A stretch of 64,000 bases of DNA, taken from the NCBI GenBank assembly GCA_003600225.1, contig QZFT01000046.1, positions 1 through 64,000 of the forward strand, written 5' to 3'. The position numbers and the translations under genes are program-made. The notes under the pieces were generated by a model that did no database searches, was not told the DNA's origin, and worked only from the letters and a program-made list of their open reading frames with translations. The DNA comes from Pseudonocardiaceae bacterium YIM PH 21723 (GTDB taxonomy: Bacteria > Actinomycetota > Actinomycetes > Mycobacteriales > Pseudonocardiaceae). Every line of letters begins with the position of its first letter. Position 1 is the first letter of the stretch. Shown piece after piece: positions 9,521 through 17,384 of the stretch.

Positions 9521-10485
9521 GCCTCCACCCTCCCGTACCGGCGAGCAGCCCAGATCAGCACCGGCCCACCCAGGAACGCCATCACGATCGCCACCGGAAC
9601 CTCACCGGTCGGCAACAGCACCCGGGACCCGATATCCGCGATCAGCAACAACACCGGCCCCAACACGGCGGCGAACCCGATCATCCAGCCCACCGACGCC
9701 CCCGCCAGCTGCCGCGCGAGGTGCGGCACCATCAGGCCGACGAACAGGATCGGGCCGGCGAGCGCCGTCGCGGCACCGGACAACACGGTCACCAGCACGA
9801 GCGCGGCGAACCGCACCCGCTGCACCTTCGCCCCCAGCGTCTGGGCGACGGTATCGCCCAGCGCGACCGCGTTCAGCTGCCTGCTGATCAGCAACGCGCC
9901 CACCAGCGACACCGCGATCACCAGCAACGGCACCAGGTTCGGCTGCTGCTCACGACCGGCCAGCGAACCCACATGCCAGTACCGGTACTTGTCCAGGGCG
10001 TGCGGGAACAACAACTGCAGACCGGTGGTGCACCCGGACAACACGAAGGTCAACGCCGAGCCGGTCAGCACCAGCCGCAACGGCGACACCCGGCCGACCG
10101 AGTACACCAGCACCGAGGCGACCGCGGCACCCACGATCGCCAGCAGCAGATCCGAATACTGCGACGAGACACCAAGAACAGAACCGACGACGACCGCGAA
10201 CGAGGAACCGGCCGTCACCCCCAGGATGCCCGGCTCACCGAGCGGATTACGGGTGATCGTCTGGATCAGCACACCCGCGACGGCCAGCGCGGCACCCACC
10301 GCGATCGCCAACACGGCCCGTGGTCCCCGCAGATCGAGCACCACGATGTGGTCCGGAGAACCGTTGTACGCCAGCAGCGCCCGGACGACCTCACCGGCCG
10401 GGACGTGGCGGGCACCGATTCCCATGCCCACCACGGCCACGACACAGAGCAGTACGAGCGCGGCGACGAGTCGCCATGCCTTCAT
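9517..10485 (-). CDS. FecCD-family ferri-siderophore permease subunit
   Basis: 322 residues, polytopic. It carries the family motifs LIQTITRNPLGEPGILGVTAG and GPILFVGLMVPHLAR. It is the partner of the permease at 8504-9520. The ATG at 10485 lies 10 bp after the stop of the binding-protein gene. Same iron-regulated operon. Confidence 0.95.
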   Translation of the reverse strand: MKAWRLVAALVLLCVVAVVGMGIGARHVPAGEVVRALLAYNGSPDHIVVLDLRGPRAVLAIAVGAALAVAGVLIQTITRNPLGEPGILGVTAGSSFAVVVGSVLGVSSQYSDLLLAIVGAAVASVLVYSVGRVSPLRLVLTGSALTFVLSGCTTGLQLLFPHALDKYRYWHVGSLAGREQQPNLVPLLVIAVSLVGALLISRQLNAVALGDTVAQTLGAKVQRVRFAALVLVTVLSGAATALAGPILFVGLMVPHLARQLAGASVGWMIGFAAVLGPVLLLIADIGSRVLLPTGEVPVAIVMAFLGGPVLIWAARRYGRVEA

Positions 10486-10495
10486 GTCAGCGGAG

Positions 10496-11476
10496 TCACT
10501 TCTTCAGTAGCGGCGCGAGCGCCTTGTCGATCGAGTCCAGGGTCTTCAGCGCCTCCTGGAAAGTGGACGCCTCGGTGAAGCTGAAGCCGAAGGCCTTGTT
10601 GTCCTTCACCGCGGGAAGTTCCTTCCACAACGGGTTGTCCAGCACGTACTTGACCGCCGCGTTGGGGTTGCCATCCGGGCCGTTGGAGTAGGTGAGGATC
10701 GCCGCGTCCTTGAACTTCTCGGTCAGCTGCTCGATCGACGGGTACTCCGAGACGCCCTTGGCGCCCTCGGCCTTAGCACCCTCGCCGTAGTTGGCGCCGA
10801 TGTCATTCGCGATGCTGGTACCCCAGGAGCCGTTGAACTCGTTCATGAAGTTGCCCTTGGCGACCTCGCCATAGGAACCCACGTGACCCATCTTGACCTT
10901 GGGCAGCACGTCCGCGTACTTCTTCTTCAGCTCGTCGGCCTTCTTCTGGTAGGCCGCCTTCGTCTCGTCGAACTTGCCCAGCGCACCCGCCGCGTCGGCC
11001 TGCTTGCGGGACACCTCACGCCACGCCGAGGGCACGCCGGGACCGATCGCCACGACCGGGGCGATGTCCGTCAGCTTCTTCATGTCGATGTCGGCCAGCG
11101 CCGGCTTCGGCACACCCAGCACGATCAGATCGGGGTCGAGCTTCGCGATCTCCTCGTAGTTGGTCTCCTTGGCCAGCTCGCCCGCGACCTTCGGCAGCTC
11201 CTGGTACTTCTTCTTGTGCGCGTCGCTGTACATCGGCACGGCACGCTTGAACTCGGAGATGCCGACCAGCGGCGCGTCGGCCTCCAGCAGCGCGGCCACC
11301 GCGTAACCGGTGGCGACGACCTTCTTCGGCTTGGCCGGGATGGTGATGTCACCGTTGTCGGCCTTGAAGACGCGGGTCTGCGACTGCTCCGGCTGCGCGG
11401 CCTCCTGGTTTCCGCCACACGCGGTCAGCGAGACGACGGCCAGGGCCGCAGCGGCGACCAGACGGAGATTTCTCAT
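10496..11476 (-). CDS. Siderophore-binding lipoprotein (FepB/FhuD-like)
   Basis: 326 residues from the ATG at 11476, chosen because it starts a signal peptide and is preceded by GAGGGA. Further upstream in-frame codons would add a charged N-terminus. The signal peptide ends in the lipobox LTAC, so the protein is lipid-anchored outside the membrane. The mature part has the type III periplasmic-binding pattern (KKVVATGYAVAALLEAD, DPDLIVLGVP). It captures the ferri-siderophore for the two permeases downstream. There are 31 bp between the flavoprotein stop and this start. Confidence 0.94.
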   Translation of the reverse strand: MRNLRLVAAAALAVVSLTACGGNQEAAQPEQSQTRVFKADNGDITIPAKPKKVVATGYAVAALLEADAPLVGISEFKRAVPMYSDAHKKKYQELPKVAGELAKETNYEEIAKLDPDLIVLGVPKPALADIDMKKLTDIAPVVAIGPGVPSAWREVSRKQADAAGALGKFDETKAAYQKKADELKKKYADVLPKVKMGHVGSYGEVAKGNFMNEFNGSWGTSIANDIGANYGEGAKAEGAKGVSEYPSIEQLTEKFKDAAILTYSNGPDGNPNAAVKYVLDNPLWKELPAVKDNKAFGFSFTEASTFQEALKTLDSIDKALAPLLKK

Positions 11477-11507
11477 GGATGTTCCCTCAGTTTTCTGTCT
11501 TACAGGG

Positions 11508-12332
11508 TCAGTGCTCGTGGTCGTCGAACGCCTCGACGCCACGCTTCCAGTAGCCGGTGATGTCGTAGTCGGCCTTGTCGAGCTGTAGCTCGTCCTTCAC
11601 CCAGCGACGCAGCGGCTTGATGGCCCCGGCCTCGCCGGCGACCCACACGTACAGCCGCTCCTCGCAGCTGATCCGCATGGCCGCCTCGGCCAGCGCGCCC
11701 GAGGTGCCGTTGCCACGCAGCCAGGTGACCTGCACGCCGTCCGGTGCGTCCAGGGGGATCTCCCCTTCGGCCTCGATGAAGGCCCAGCCCTTGGCGTCCC
11801 GGGGCAACTCCTCCAACCACCGGGCGATCGCCGGCAGTGCGGTGGTGTCCCCGGCCAGCAGATACCGGTCGAAGTTGTGCGGGACGATCAGTCCCCCGGG
11901 AGGCCCCGCCACGTGGACCCGCTCCCCGGGCCGCACGGTCTGCGCCCACCCGGAGCCCAGGCCACCCTCGTGCAGGGCGATGTCCAGATCCAGCTCACCG
12001 GTGGTGGGGTCGAACCGGCGCACGGAGTACTCCCGCGCCTCGGAACCCGGCCGCGGCCAGCGCAGCATCAGCCCGTTCTTCTCGGGTAACCGGATGGAGC
12101 CATCGGCGTCCGGGAAGATCAGCTTCACGTGCTCGTCCGGGGAATGTGCCTGGAACCCCTCGGTTCCCGGGCCGCCCAGCGTCACCCTGAGCAGACCGGC
12201 GCCGACGTGCGCGGTCCGGATGACCTCGGCGGTGCACAGACCTATCGGGTAGCCCACCTTCGCCGCGGTACGTCCCGCACGCACCTCGGCGATACGTTCC
12301 AGATGCCGGTCCCGATGATCCTCGCGCGCCAC
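11508..12332 (-). CDS. Siderophore-interacting FAD-binding protein (ferric reductase)
   Basis: 274 residues from a GTG start, with GAGGGG 11 bp upstream. SIP family: the FAD-binding beta-barrel has the REYSVRRF motif (~residues 99-106), followed by the NAD(P)H-binding C-terminal domain (LLAGDTTALPAI, WVAGEAGAIKPLRRW). SIP proteins release iron by reducing Fe(III)-siderophore complexes in the cytoplasm. It is the first gene after the iron box at 12411-12429 and heads the operon SIP, binding protein, permeases, ATPase, NRPS. Confidence 0.95.
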   Translation of the reverse strand: MAREDHRDRHLERIAEVRAGRTAAKVGYPIGLCTAEVIRTAHVGAGLLRVTLGGPGTEGFQAHSPDEHVKLIFPDADGSIRLPEKNGLMLRWPRPGSEAREYSVRRFDPTTGELDLDIALHEGGLGSGWAQTVRPGERVHVAGPPGGLIVPHNFDRYLLAGDTTALPAIARWLEELPRDAKGWAFIEAEGEIPLDAPDGVQVTWLRGNGTSGALAEAAMRISCEERLYVWVAGEAGAIKPLRRWVKDELQLDKADYDITGYWKRGVEAFDDHEH

Positions 12333-12410
12333 GTTTGCCGTTTCCCCTCAATGGTTTTCCCGAACTGGTCACCTGAGCGTAAAGCGCCCGGTACCCCCAA
12401 CCGGTCCAGA

Positions 12411-12429
12411 CATGGTTAGGCTCACCTAA
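12411..12429 (-). promoter_or_regulatory. Iron box (DmdR/IdeR-type operator)
   Basis: CATGGTTAGGCTCACCTAA matches the actinobacterial iron-box consensus TTAGGTTAGGCTCACCTAA at 16 of 19 positions. It lies about 80 bp upstream of the SIP start. Iron-dependent repression of the whole left siderophore operon is inferred. Confidence 0.85.
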
Positions 12430-12571
12430 CACGGTCCCGGGTGTCAACGCGCGTAACCATCTCTTGACCTGCGGTGACGGTGGTGATCGTCACGGACGGC
12501 CCGGCCTGTCAAGGCTGTTTTTGGAGTCTTCACGGTTAAGGAGCGGCGTCACCAGCCGTAGAGGCATTTAT

Positions 12572-12604
12572 TTCAGTTACCGCTGAAGGCACTTAGATAT
12601 TCGA
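12572..12604. promoter_or_regulatory. Operator-like element (copy 1 of 2)
   Basis: The interrupted palindrome TTCAGTTACCGCTGAAG is followed by a TTAGATATTCGA stretch. It matches the element at 13391-13423 at 24 of 33 positions. Both copies lie just beyond a terminator and upstream of a minus-strand gene (here the SIP operon, 240 bp away). The binding protein is unknown. Confidence 0.4.
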
Positions 12605-12645
12605 ATGAGCACGGTGATCCCTCCTGCTCCCCCACAAAGCGAAAA

Positions 12646-12681
12646 GGGTGCTGCCCCGTCCGGAAGACGGGGGCAGCACCC
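12646..12681 (-). terminator. Rho-independent terminator of msrA
   Basis: A 15-bp stem (GGGTGCTGCCCCGTC on the plus strand, one bulged G) is followed on the minus strand by TTTTC. It lies 15 bp after the msrA stop. Confidence 0.85.
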
Positions 12682-12696
12682 TTCAGCTGTTATCGG

Positions 12697-13215
12697 TTAC
12701 TGAACCGACTCCGCGCGGCGCGGCAGCTTCCAGCCGGGCCGGACGAAGTGGCACGTGTAGCCGTTCGGGAACTTCTGCAGGTAGTCCTGGTGCTCCGGTT
12801 CGGCCTCCCAGAACGGGCCGGCCGGCTCGACCTCGGTGACCACCTTGCCCGGCCACAGGCCGGAGGCGTCCACGTCGGCGATCGTGTCCAGTGCGACCCG
12901 CTGCTGCTCATCGCTGAGGTAGTAGATCGCCGACCGGTAGCTCAGGCCCAGGTCGTTGCCCTGCCGGTTCTTCGTCGACGGGTCGTGCACCTGGAAGAAG
13001 AACTCCAGGATGTCCCGGTACGACGTGACCGTGGGATCGAAAACGATCTCCACCCCCTCGGCGTGGGTGCCGTGGTTGCGGTAGGTCGCGTTCGGTACGT
13101 CGCCGCCCGTGTAGCCCACCCGCGTGCTCAGCACGCCGGGCTGCCTGCGGATCAGCTCCTGTACTCCCCAGAAGCATCCACCGGCCAGCACCGCGGTTTC
13201 GGTCCTCGCAGTCAT
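12697..13215 (-). CDS. msrA: Peptide methionine-S-sulfoxide reductase MsrA
   Basis: 172 residues. It reduces methionine-S-sulfoxide in proteins. The catalytic motif GCFWGVQ is near the N-terminus, with later MsrA blocks ([28 protein letters not shown]). I chose the ATG at 13215 over the adjacent GTG at 13218 because GGAAGGAG is then about 5 bp upstream. It is monocistronic: a terminator follows, and 260 bp separate it from the NmrA-type gene behind it. Confidence 0.96.
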   Translation of the reverse strand: MTARTETAVLAGGCFWGVQELIRRQPGVLSTRVGYTGGDVPNATYRNHGTHAEGVEIVFDPTVTSYRDILEFFFQVHDPSTKNRQGNDLGLSYRSAIYYLSDEQQRVALDTIADVDASGLWPGKVVTEVEPAGPFWEAEPEHQDYLQKFPNGYTCHFVRPGWKLPRRAESVQ

Positions 13216-13386
13216 CACCGCTCCTTCCCGACTGTTCGTCCGACAGCTACAACACGGTCGGCGTCCATTTTGGTCCCACCCGGTCGTGTACTAAGTCACT
13301 CTTCCGGGATTTGAGATGTCCCGCCCGCAGCTGGTTTTGTCCGAAGTGGCTGATCGCGCCCCGAAGCGCTTAGCCGACCAGTAAGT

Positions 13387-13423
13387 TGACTTCAGTCAGC
13401 ACTGAAGTCATTAATGTATCCGA
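13387..13423. promoter_or_regulatory. Operator-like palindrome (copy 2 of 2)
   Basis: TGACTTCAGT-CAGC-ACTGAAGTCA is a perfect 10+10-bp inverted repeat at 13387-13410, followed by TTAATGTATCCGA. It lies between the terminator of the NmrA-type gene and msrA, 170 bp upstream of the msrA start, and is related to 12572-12604. Confidence 0.5.
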
Positions 13424-13436
13424 TAGTGCGAACCAA

Positions 13437-13469
13437 GGAGGGGTGGCGCCGGCTCGGCGCCACCCCTCC
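13437..13469 (-). terminator. Terminator of the NmrA-type gene
   Basis: Perfect 14-bp stem GGAGGGGTGGCGCC with a 5-nt loop, 5 bp after the stop codon of the minus-strand gene. No clear T-run is visible. Confidence 0.75.
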
Positions 13470-13474
13470 CGCGC

Positions 13475-14209
13475 TCAGTTACCCGCGAGCCACTGCTCCA
13501 GAGAGGTCTGGGAAAGCCGGGCGGACGGCCCGCCGACCAGGCCCTTCTCCCCCGGATGTGCGCCGAAGTACGACGCCTCCGGGTCGGTCACCACCTCACG
13601 CGGATCCTTGCGGAACGCCAGGTCTCGGCGCACCCACTCGTCCAGGGTGAACACCTCCGGCCCGGCGATGTCTACGCGGGCGTTCACCGGCTCGGCCACC
13701 GCGACCTCGGCCAGCACGGCAGCCACGTCCCTGGCCGCGATCGGCTGGACACCGGCATCGGGCAGCCGCACGGTCCTGTCCCTGGCCACGCCGTCGGCGA
13801 TGCCCTTGGCGAACTCGAAGAACTGCGTGGCCCGCACGATGGTGTAGGGCAGCCCGGACTCCTTGATCAGGTTCTCCTGGGCGACCTTGGCCCGCATGTA
13901 TCCGGAGTCGGTCAGCCCGTCGGCGCCGACGATCGACAGCGCCACATAGTGCGCCGGGCTTCCCGCAGAGATCAGGTTCTCGGTGGAGGTGCGGAAGAAG
14001 TTCAGCACGTCCTCATCGGCGAAGGACGGCGAGTTCGACACGTCGATCACCACCTGTGCGCCGTCGAGGGCCTCCTTGACGCCTTCACCGGTGATCGTGT
14101 TCACGCCGGAACTGGGCGAGGCCGCGAGCACATCGTGACCCTGACCGGACAGCAGGCCGACGACCTGCGCGCCGATCAGTCCAGTCCCACCGATGACAAC
14201 AATCCTCAT
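13475..14209 (-). CDS. NmrA/SDR-type NAD(P)-binding oxidoreductase
   Basis: 244 residues. The N-terminal Rossmann motif GGTGLIG (~residues 7-13) and overall pattern (VVIDVSNSPSF, HYVALSIVGAD, YMRAKVAQENLI, YTIVRATQFFEF) place it in the atypical SDR/NmrA group; the substrate is unknown. The start is the ATG at 14209, preceded by AAAGG. It lies directly downstream of an ECF41 sigma factor, and such sigma factors are typically paired with an oxidoreductase, epimerase or carboxymuconolactone decarboxylase. A matching promoter sits at 14258-14284, so it is probably the sigma factor's main target. Confidence 0.88.
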   Translation of the reverse strand: MRIVVIGGTGLIGAQVVGLLSGQGHDVLAASPSSGVNTITGEGVKEALDGAQVVIDVSNSPSFADEDVLNFFRTSTENLISAGSPAHYVALSIVGADGLTDSGYMRAKVAQENLIKESGLPYTIVRATQFFEFAKGIADGVARDRTVRLPDAGVQPIAARDVAAVLAEVAVAEPVNARVDIAGPEVFTLDEWVRRDLAFRKDPREVVTDPEASYFGAHPGEKGLVGGPSARLSQTSLEQWLAGN

Positions 14210-14253
14210 GATCTGCCTTTCGCCGATCGTCCCGGCATTTCCGGGTACACCCG

Positions 14254-15150
14254 CTAAGACAGGTTGGCACCGCCATCTGTGACAGGCATGTTGGGGACAC
14301 CGGTCAACTTGGCCGGATTCATCGTCCACAGCAGCTGCTCGATCCCCTCCCCCGTCGCGGTCAGCGCGACGACCGCGACCACGGATCCCGTCCGGGACAA
14401 CGCCGCACCCGGTTGCCCGTTGACCTCGATCCAGCGGATCTCGATGCCCTGCCAGAACCGGCCGGAGAACGCGGCCACGAACTTGGCGACCTTCTGCGCC
14501 CCGGCCACCGGGATCCGGGCGGCCCCCTTCACTCCCCCGCCGTCGGTGTAGCTGACCACGTCCTGTGCGAACAGCCGCTCCAAAGTGGACAGGTCACCGG
14601 CCATCGCGGCGGACAGGAACGCGGTCAGCAGCCGCCGCTGATCGGTGGCCGCCACCGGGACCCGTCGCTGCGCCGCGATCCGTTTACGGGCCCGGCTGAC
14701 CAGCTGCCGCGCGGCCACCTCAGTGCCCTGGGTGATCTCCGCGATCTGGTCGTATGGATAGTCGAACGCCTCGCGCAGCACGTAAGCCGCGCGCTCGGCG
14801 GGCGACAGCCGTTCCAGCAGCAACAGCATCGCGAACTCCAGGCCCGCCGCACGCTCGGCACCCAGCTGCGGATCGGCCGAGGTGTCCACCGGTTCCGGTA
14901 GCCACGGGCCGATGTAGGTCTCCCGGGTGGCCCGCGCTGTGGTCGCCGCGTTGATCGCCAGCCGGGTGATCGCCGTCGCGAGATAGGCCGCCGGGTTGGC
15001 CACCGCCGTCCGGTCGGCGGCCTGCCAGCGCAGCCACACCTCCTGCACCAGATCCTCCGCGTCCAGCGCGCTGCCGAGCATCCGGTAGGCGATGCCGAAC
15101 AGCCGCGGCCGCACCTCGGCGAAGACCTCCGTCGCCCGCTGCAGATCCAT
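14254..15150 (-). CDS. ECF41-family RNA polymerase sigma factor with SnoaL-like C-terminus
   Basis: 298 residues from the ATG at 15150. Region 2 is at ~10-70 (FGIAYRMLGSALDAEDLVQEVWLRW), region 4 at ~125-180 (LSPAERAAYVLREAFDYPYDQIAEI), then a SnoaL-like domain to the end. It shows all three ECF41 hallmarks: WLPEP in the linker, a DGGG motif (here YTDGGGVK) and NPDKL (here NPAKL). In ECF41 proteins the C-terminal extension controls activity in place of an anti-sigma factor. The adjacent NmrA-type gene is the expected partner. Divergent from the PLD-like gene at 15248. Confidence 0.93.
   Translation of the reverse strand: MDLQRATEVFAEVRPRLFGIAYRMLGSALDAEDLVQEVWLRWQAADRTAVANPAAYLATAITRLAINAATTARATRETYIGPWLPEPVDTSADPQLGAERAAGLEFAMLLLLERLSPAERAAYVLREAFDYPYDQIAEITQGTEVAARQLVSRARKRIAAQRRVPVAATDQRRLLTAFLSAAMAGDLSTLERLFAQDVVSYTDGGGVKGAARIPVAGAQKVAKFVAAFSGRFWQGIEIRWIEVNGQPGAALSRTGSVVAVVALTATGEGIEQLLWTMNPAKLTGVPNMPVTDGGANLS
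14258..14284 (-). promoter_or_regulatory. ECF41-type promoter of the NmrA-type gene
   Basis: On the minus strand TGTCACA, a 16-bp spacer, then TGTC. ECF41 promoters are described as TGTCACA-N16-CGTC. It overlaps the last codons of the sigma gene and lies about 50 bp upstream of the target start. Confidence 0.65.
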
Positions 15151-15247
15151 GGTCGTCACTGTGCCACCGGCCGCACCGATGAGTACGGGCGGTTGGCTAC
15201 ACTTGCCCCAGCGTGAGCTGCGCCACACGCGATCCGAGGGGGGTGTG

Positions 15248-16297
15248 GTGAGCGAGGTCAACGGCAGGCGCTGGGCCTACCTCAAACGCAAGGGATTCGA
15301 CCGTGGCGCGGTGCTGCTGGCCGCCACCGGTCTCATCCTGATCGGCAGCCGCTACGGCTCCGCCTACATCCAGGATCTGGGCCTGAATCTGGGCGCGGAC
15401 CTGCTCGGCGTGCTCGCGGTGCTGTACGCGATCCGGCCGTTCCTGAACCGGGCCGAGGCGCGGCGGGAGTCGGTGCTGGAACGGTTCGACCACAAGGACT
15501 TCATCACCCGGGCCGATGACGCGCAGCGCCGGATCGAGATCCTGGATTCGTGGATGGCGTTGCTGCAAGGCGGTTATCAGCGCCCTTTTCTCACCTCACT
15601 GCGCGAGGCCCTGGAGCGGAACGTGGAGATCCGCATGCTGCTGCTGGACCCGGACGCCCGCGCCGCCGAGCAGCGCTCGGACGACCTGCTGCGGCGCACC
15701 AACGTGGTGGAGAACATCATGGGAAACCTCAGCAGCCTGCACGATTTCCGCCAGGGGCTGCCCGAGAACATGCGCCACAACCTGGACATCCGCGTGTACT
15801 CCACGCTTCCCCCGGTGCAGATGTATCGCGCGGACGACCACATGGTCGTCTCCTTCTACCCGGTCAACATGACCTCCTCGAACGCCACGCAGTACCAGAC
15901 CTCGCCGCAGTCGCAGCTGGGCACGTTCGTCGGCAGCAAGTTCGAGGAGCTCTGGGACGCGCACAGCACCCGGTCCCTCGGCCAGTACCGGGAGATCGTC
16001 ATCAAGGTCAGCCCGGACGAGGCCGAGCAGCTGTACCGGACGCAGTTCGTGACGGTGGAGCGCTCCATCTACATCAGCGGCCACCGCATCGCCCAGGACC
16101 ACGTGGAGCACGGTGTCGCCGGCCTACCGGTCCGCGTCGAACAGAGCAGCGCCAAGGGGGAGATCGAGGCCGCGAACAGCTACCTGTTCCACACCGTGTC
16201 CCCGGCCTCCGAGCGCTATCTGATCGTGCGGGACCTGTTCCGCGCCAAGTACGGCCACAACCGGCACGAGGTGCTGCTGCAACTGGTCGAGGCCTGA
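15248..16297 (+). CDS. Membrane-anchored PLD-like domain protein, function unknown
   Basis: 349 residues from the GTG at 15248, preceded by GAGGGGGG. Residues ~20-62 contain two hydrophobic segments (AVLLAATGLILIG and LLGVLAVLYAI), then a soluble part of ~280 residues. Blocks such as ILDSWMALLQGG, IRMLLLDPDARAAEQRS, IRVYSTLPPVQMYRADDHMV and LGTFVGSKFEELW recall the PLD-like fold of DUF5919-type proteins, but I do not see a canonical HxKxxxxD. A membrane-tethered sensor or enzyme is possible; no function is assigned. It stands alone, divergent from the ECF41 gene. Confidence 0.75.
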   Translation: MSEVNGRRWAYLKRKGFDRGAVLLAATGLILIGSRYGSAYIQDLGLNLGADLLGVLAVLYAIRPFLNRAEARRESVLERFDHKDFITRADDAQRRIEILDSWMALLQGGYQRPFLTSLREALERNVEIRMLLLDPDARAAEQRSDDLLRRTNVVENIMGNLSSLHDFRQGLPENMRHNLDIRVYSTLPPVQMYRADDHMVVSFYPVNMTSSNATQYQTSPQSQLGTFVGSKFEELWDAHSTRSLGQYREIVIKVSPDEAEQLYRTQFVTVERSIYISGHRIAQDHVEHGVAGLPVRVEQSSAKGEIEAANSYLFHTVSPASERYLIVRDLFRAKYGHNRHEVLLQLVEA

Positions 16298-16305
16298 CGA
16301 GTCTT

Positions 16306-16384
16306 GCTGAATGTGGCTCCCTTTCGGACTTACCGACCGGACGCCACATTCACCGACTTCTACCGAAGGAAAGCCACATTCAGC
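16306..16384. repeat. Intergenic palindromic repeat (family C)
   Basis: The outer arms GCTGAATGTGGCT...TTCGG (16306-16327) and CCGAAGGAAAGCCACATTCAGC-type (16363-16384) are inverted. A third GCCACATTCA copy sits inside at 16343-16352. It lies between the ends of two convergent genes, so it may also terminate transcription. Confidence 0.7.
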
Positions 16385-16388
16385 GGGG

Positions 16389-17288
16389 TCACGGCACCGC
16401 GAGCAGGTCGCGCATGAAGCCGATCAGCCACTGCTGAGCCGGGCTGCGCCCATGGGAGTGCCGGGCGTAGATCGCCACCTGCGCGGGCTCGATGTCCAGC
16501 GGCAGTTCCAGTAGCCGCACCGGATGGTCGGCGGCGAACACCCTGGCCACGTTGCGCGGCACCATCGCCATCAGCTCACTGTGCTGGACCAGGTACGGCA
16601 GCGCGGAGAACCGGGGGACCTCCACCACGATCCGGTGCAGCAGACCATGCGCCTCCAGGGCCTGGCGCGGCCCGTTATGACCGGTCTGGCTGACCACGGC
16701 GACGTGTTGCTCGCGGGCCAGTTCCTTCAAGCTCACCCGGTCGCCGGTCAACCGGGGATGGCTCGCGCCGACCATGCCCATGTAGCCCTCGTCGAACAGC
16801 CGCAGCCGGGCGATCCGACCGGTGCCGATCACCCGGGACGCGATGAAAGCGTCGATCTCGCCGCGGCTGAGCATGTCCTCGGCGTTCACCAGGTCCAGCG
16901 GCCGGACGCTCAGCGTCACACCGGGGGCATGCGCGGGCAGTTCGGCCAGCAGGCGGGGCAGCAGCGACGTCTCCCCCAGGTCGGACAGGCACAGGGTGAA
17001 CCTGCTCTGCGCCGTCGCCGGATCGAAGGAATGTGCGCCACTGACCGCGGTCTCGATCCCGGCGAGCGCGTGGTGCAGCGGTTGGTACAGCTCGCGGGCG
17101 GTGGTGGTGGGTTCCAGGCCTCCGCCGCCCCGGCGGAACAGCTCGTCGCCGAACCGGCGACGCAGCTTCTGCAGGCTGTAGCTGATGGTCGGCTGGGTGA
17201 CGTGCATGGACTCGGCGGTCGCGGTCACGCTGCGGGTTTCGTACAGAAGCACGAAGGTACGTACCAGGTTCAGATCGAAATCCCGCAT
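16389..17288 (-). CDS. LysR-family transcriptional regulator of the benzoylformate operon
   Basis: 299 residues. The N-terminal winged HTH (SVTATAESMHVTQPTISYSLQKLRRRFGDELF) is followed by a LysR substrate-binding domain. I took the ATG at 17288, giving the typical LysR start MRDFDLNLVRTFV, rather than the in-frame ATG at 17300. It is divergent from the benzoylformate decarboxylase gene with a 96-bp gap, the standard LysR arrangement. The inducer is probably benzoylformate, mandelate or another aromatic acid (inference). Confidence 0.92.
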   Translation of the reverse strand: MRDFDLNLVRTFVLLYETRSVTATAESMHVTQPTISYSLQKLRRRFGDELFRRGGGGLEPTTTARELYQPLHHALAGIETAVSGAHSFDPATAQSRFTLCLSDLGETSLLPRLLAELPAHAPGVTLSVRPLDLVNAEDMLSRGEIDAFIASRVIGTGRIARLRLFDEGYMGMVGASHPRLTGDRVSLKELAREQHVAVVSQTGHNGPRQALEAHGLLHRIVVEVPRFSALPYLVQHSELMAMVPRNVARVFAADHPVRLLELPLDIEPAQVAIYARHSHGRSPAQQWLIGFMRDLLAVP

Positions 17289-17297
17289 TATCGATCC

Positions 17298-17326
17298 CAT
17301 CTATGACGGAAGCCCGAAACATCTAT
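17298..17326. promoter_or_regulatory. Candidate LysR operator
   Basis: Direct repeat CATCTAT at 17298-17304 and 17320-17326, 22 bp apart (two helical turns), in the gap between the LysR gene and the catabolic operon. No perfect T-N11-A palindrome was seen. Confidence 0.35.
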
Positions 17327-17384
17327 TGGAACACACAACCAGTACTTCCTATGGTCGGGAACACACCGATAGGAGGCCCCAGGC

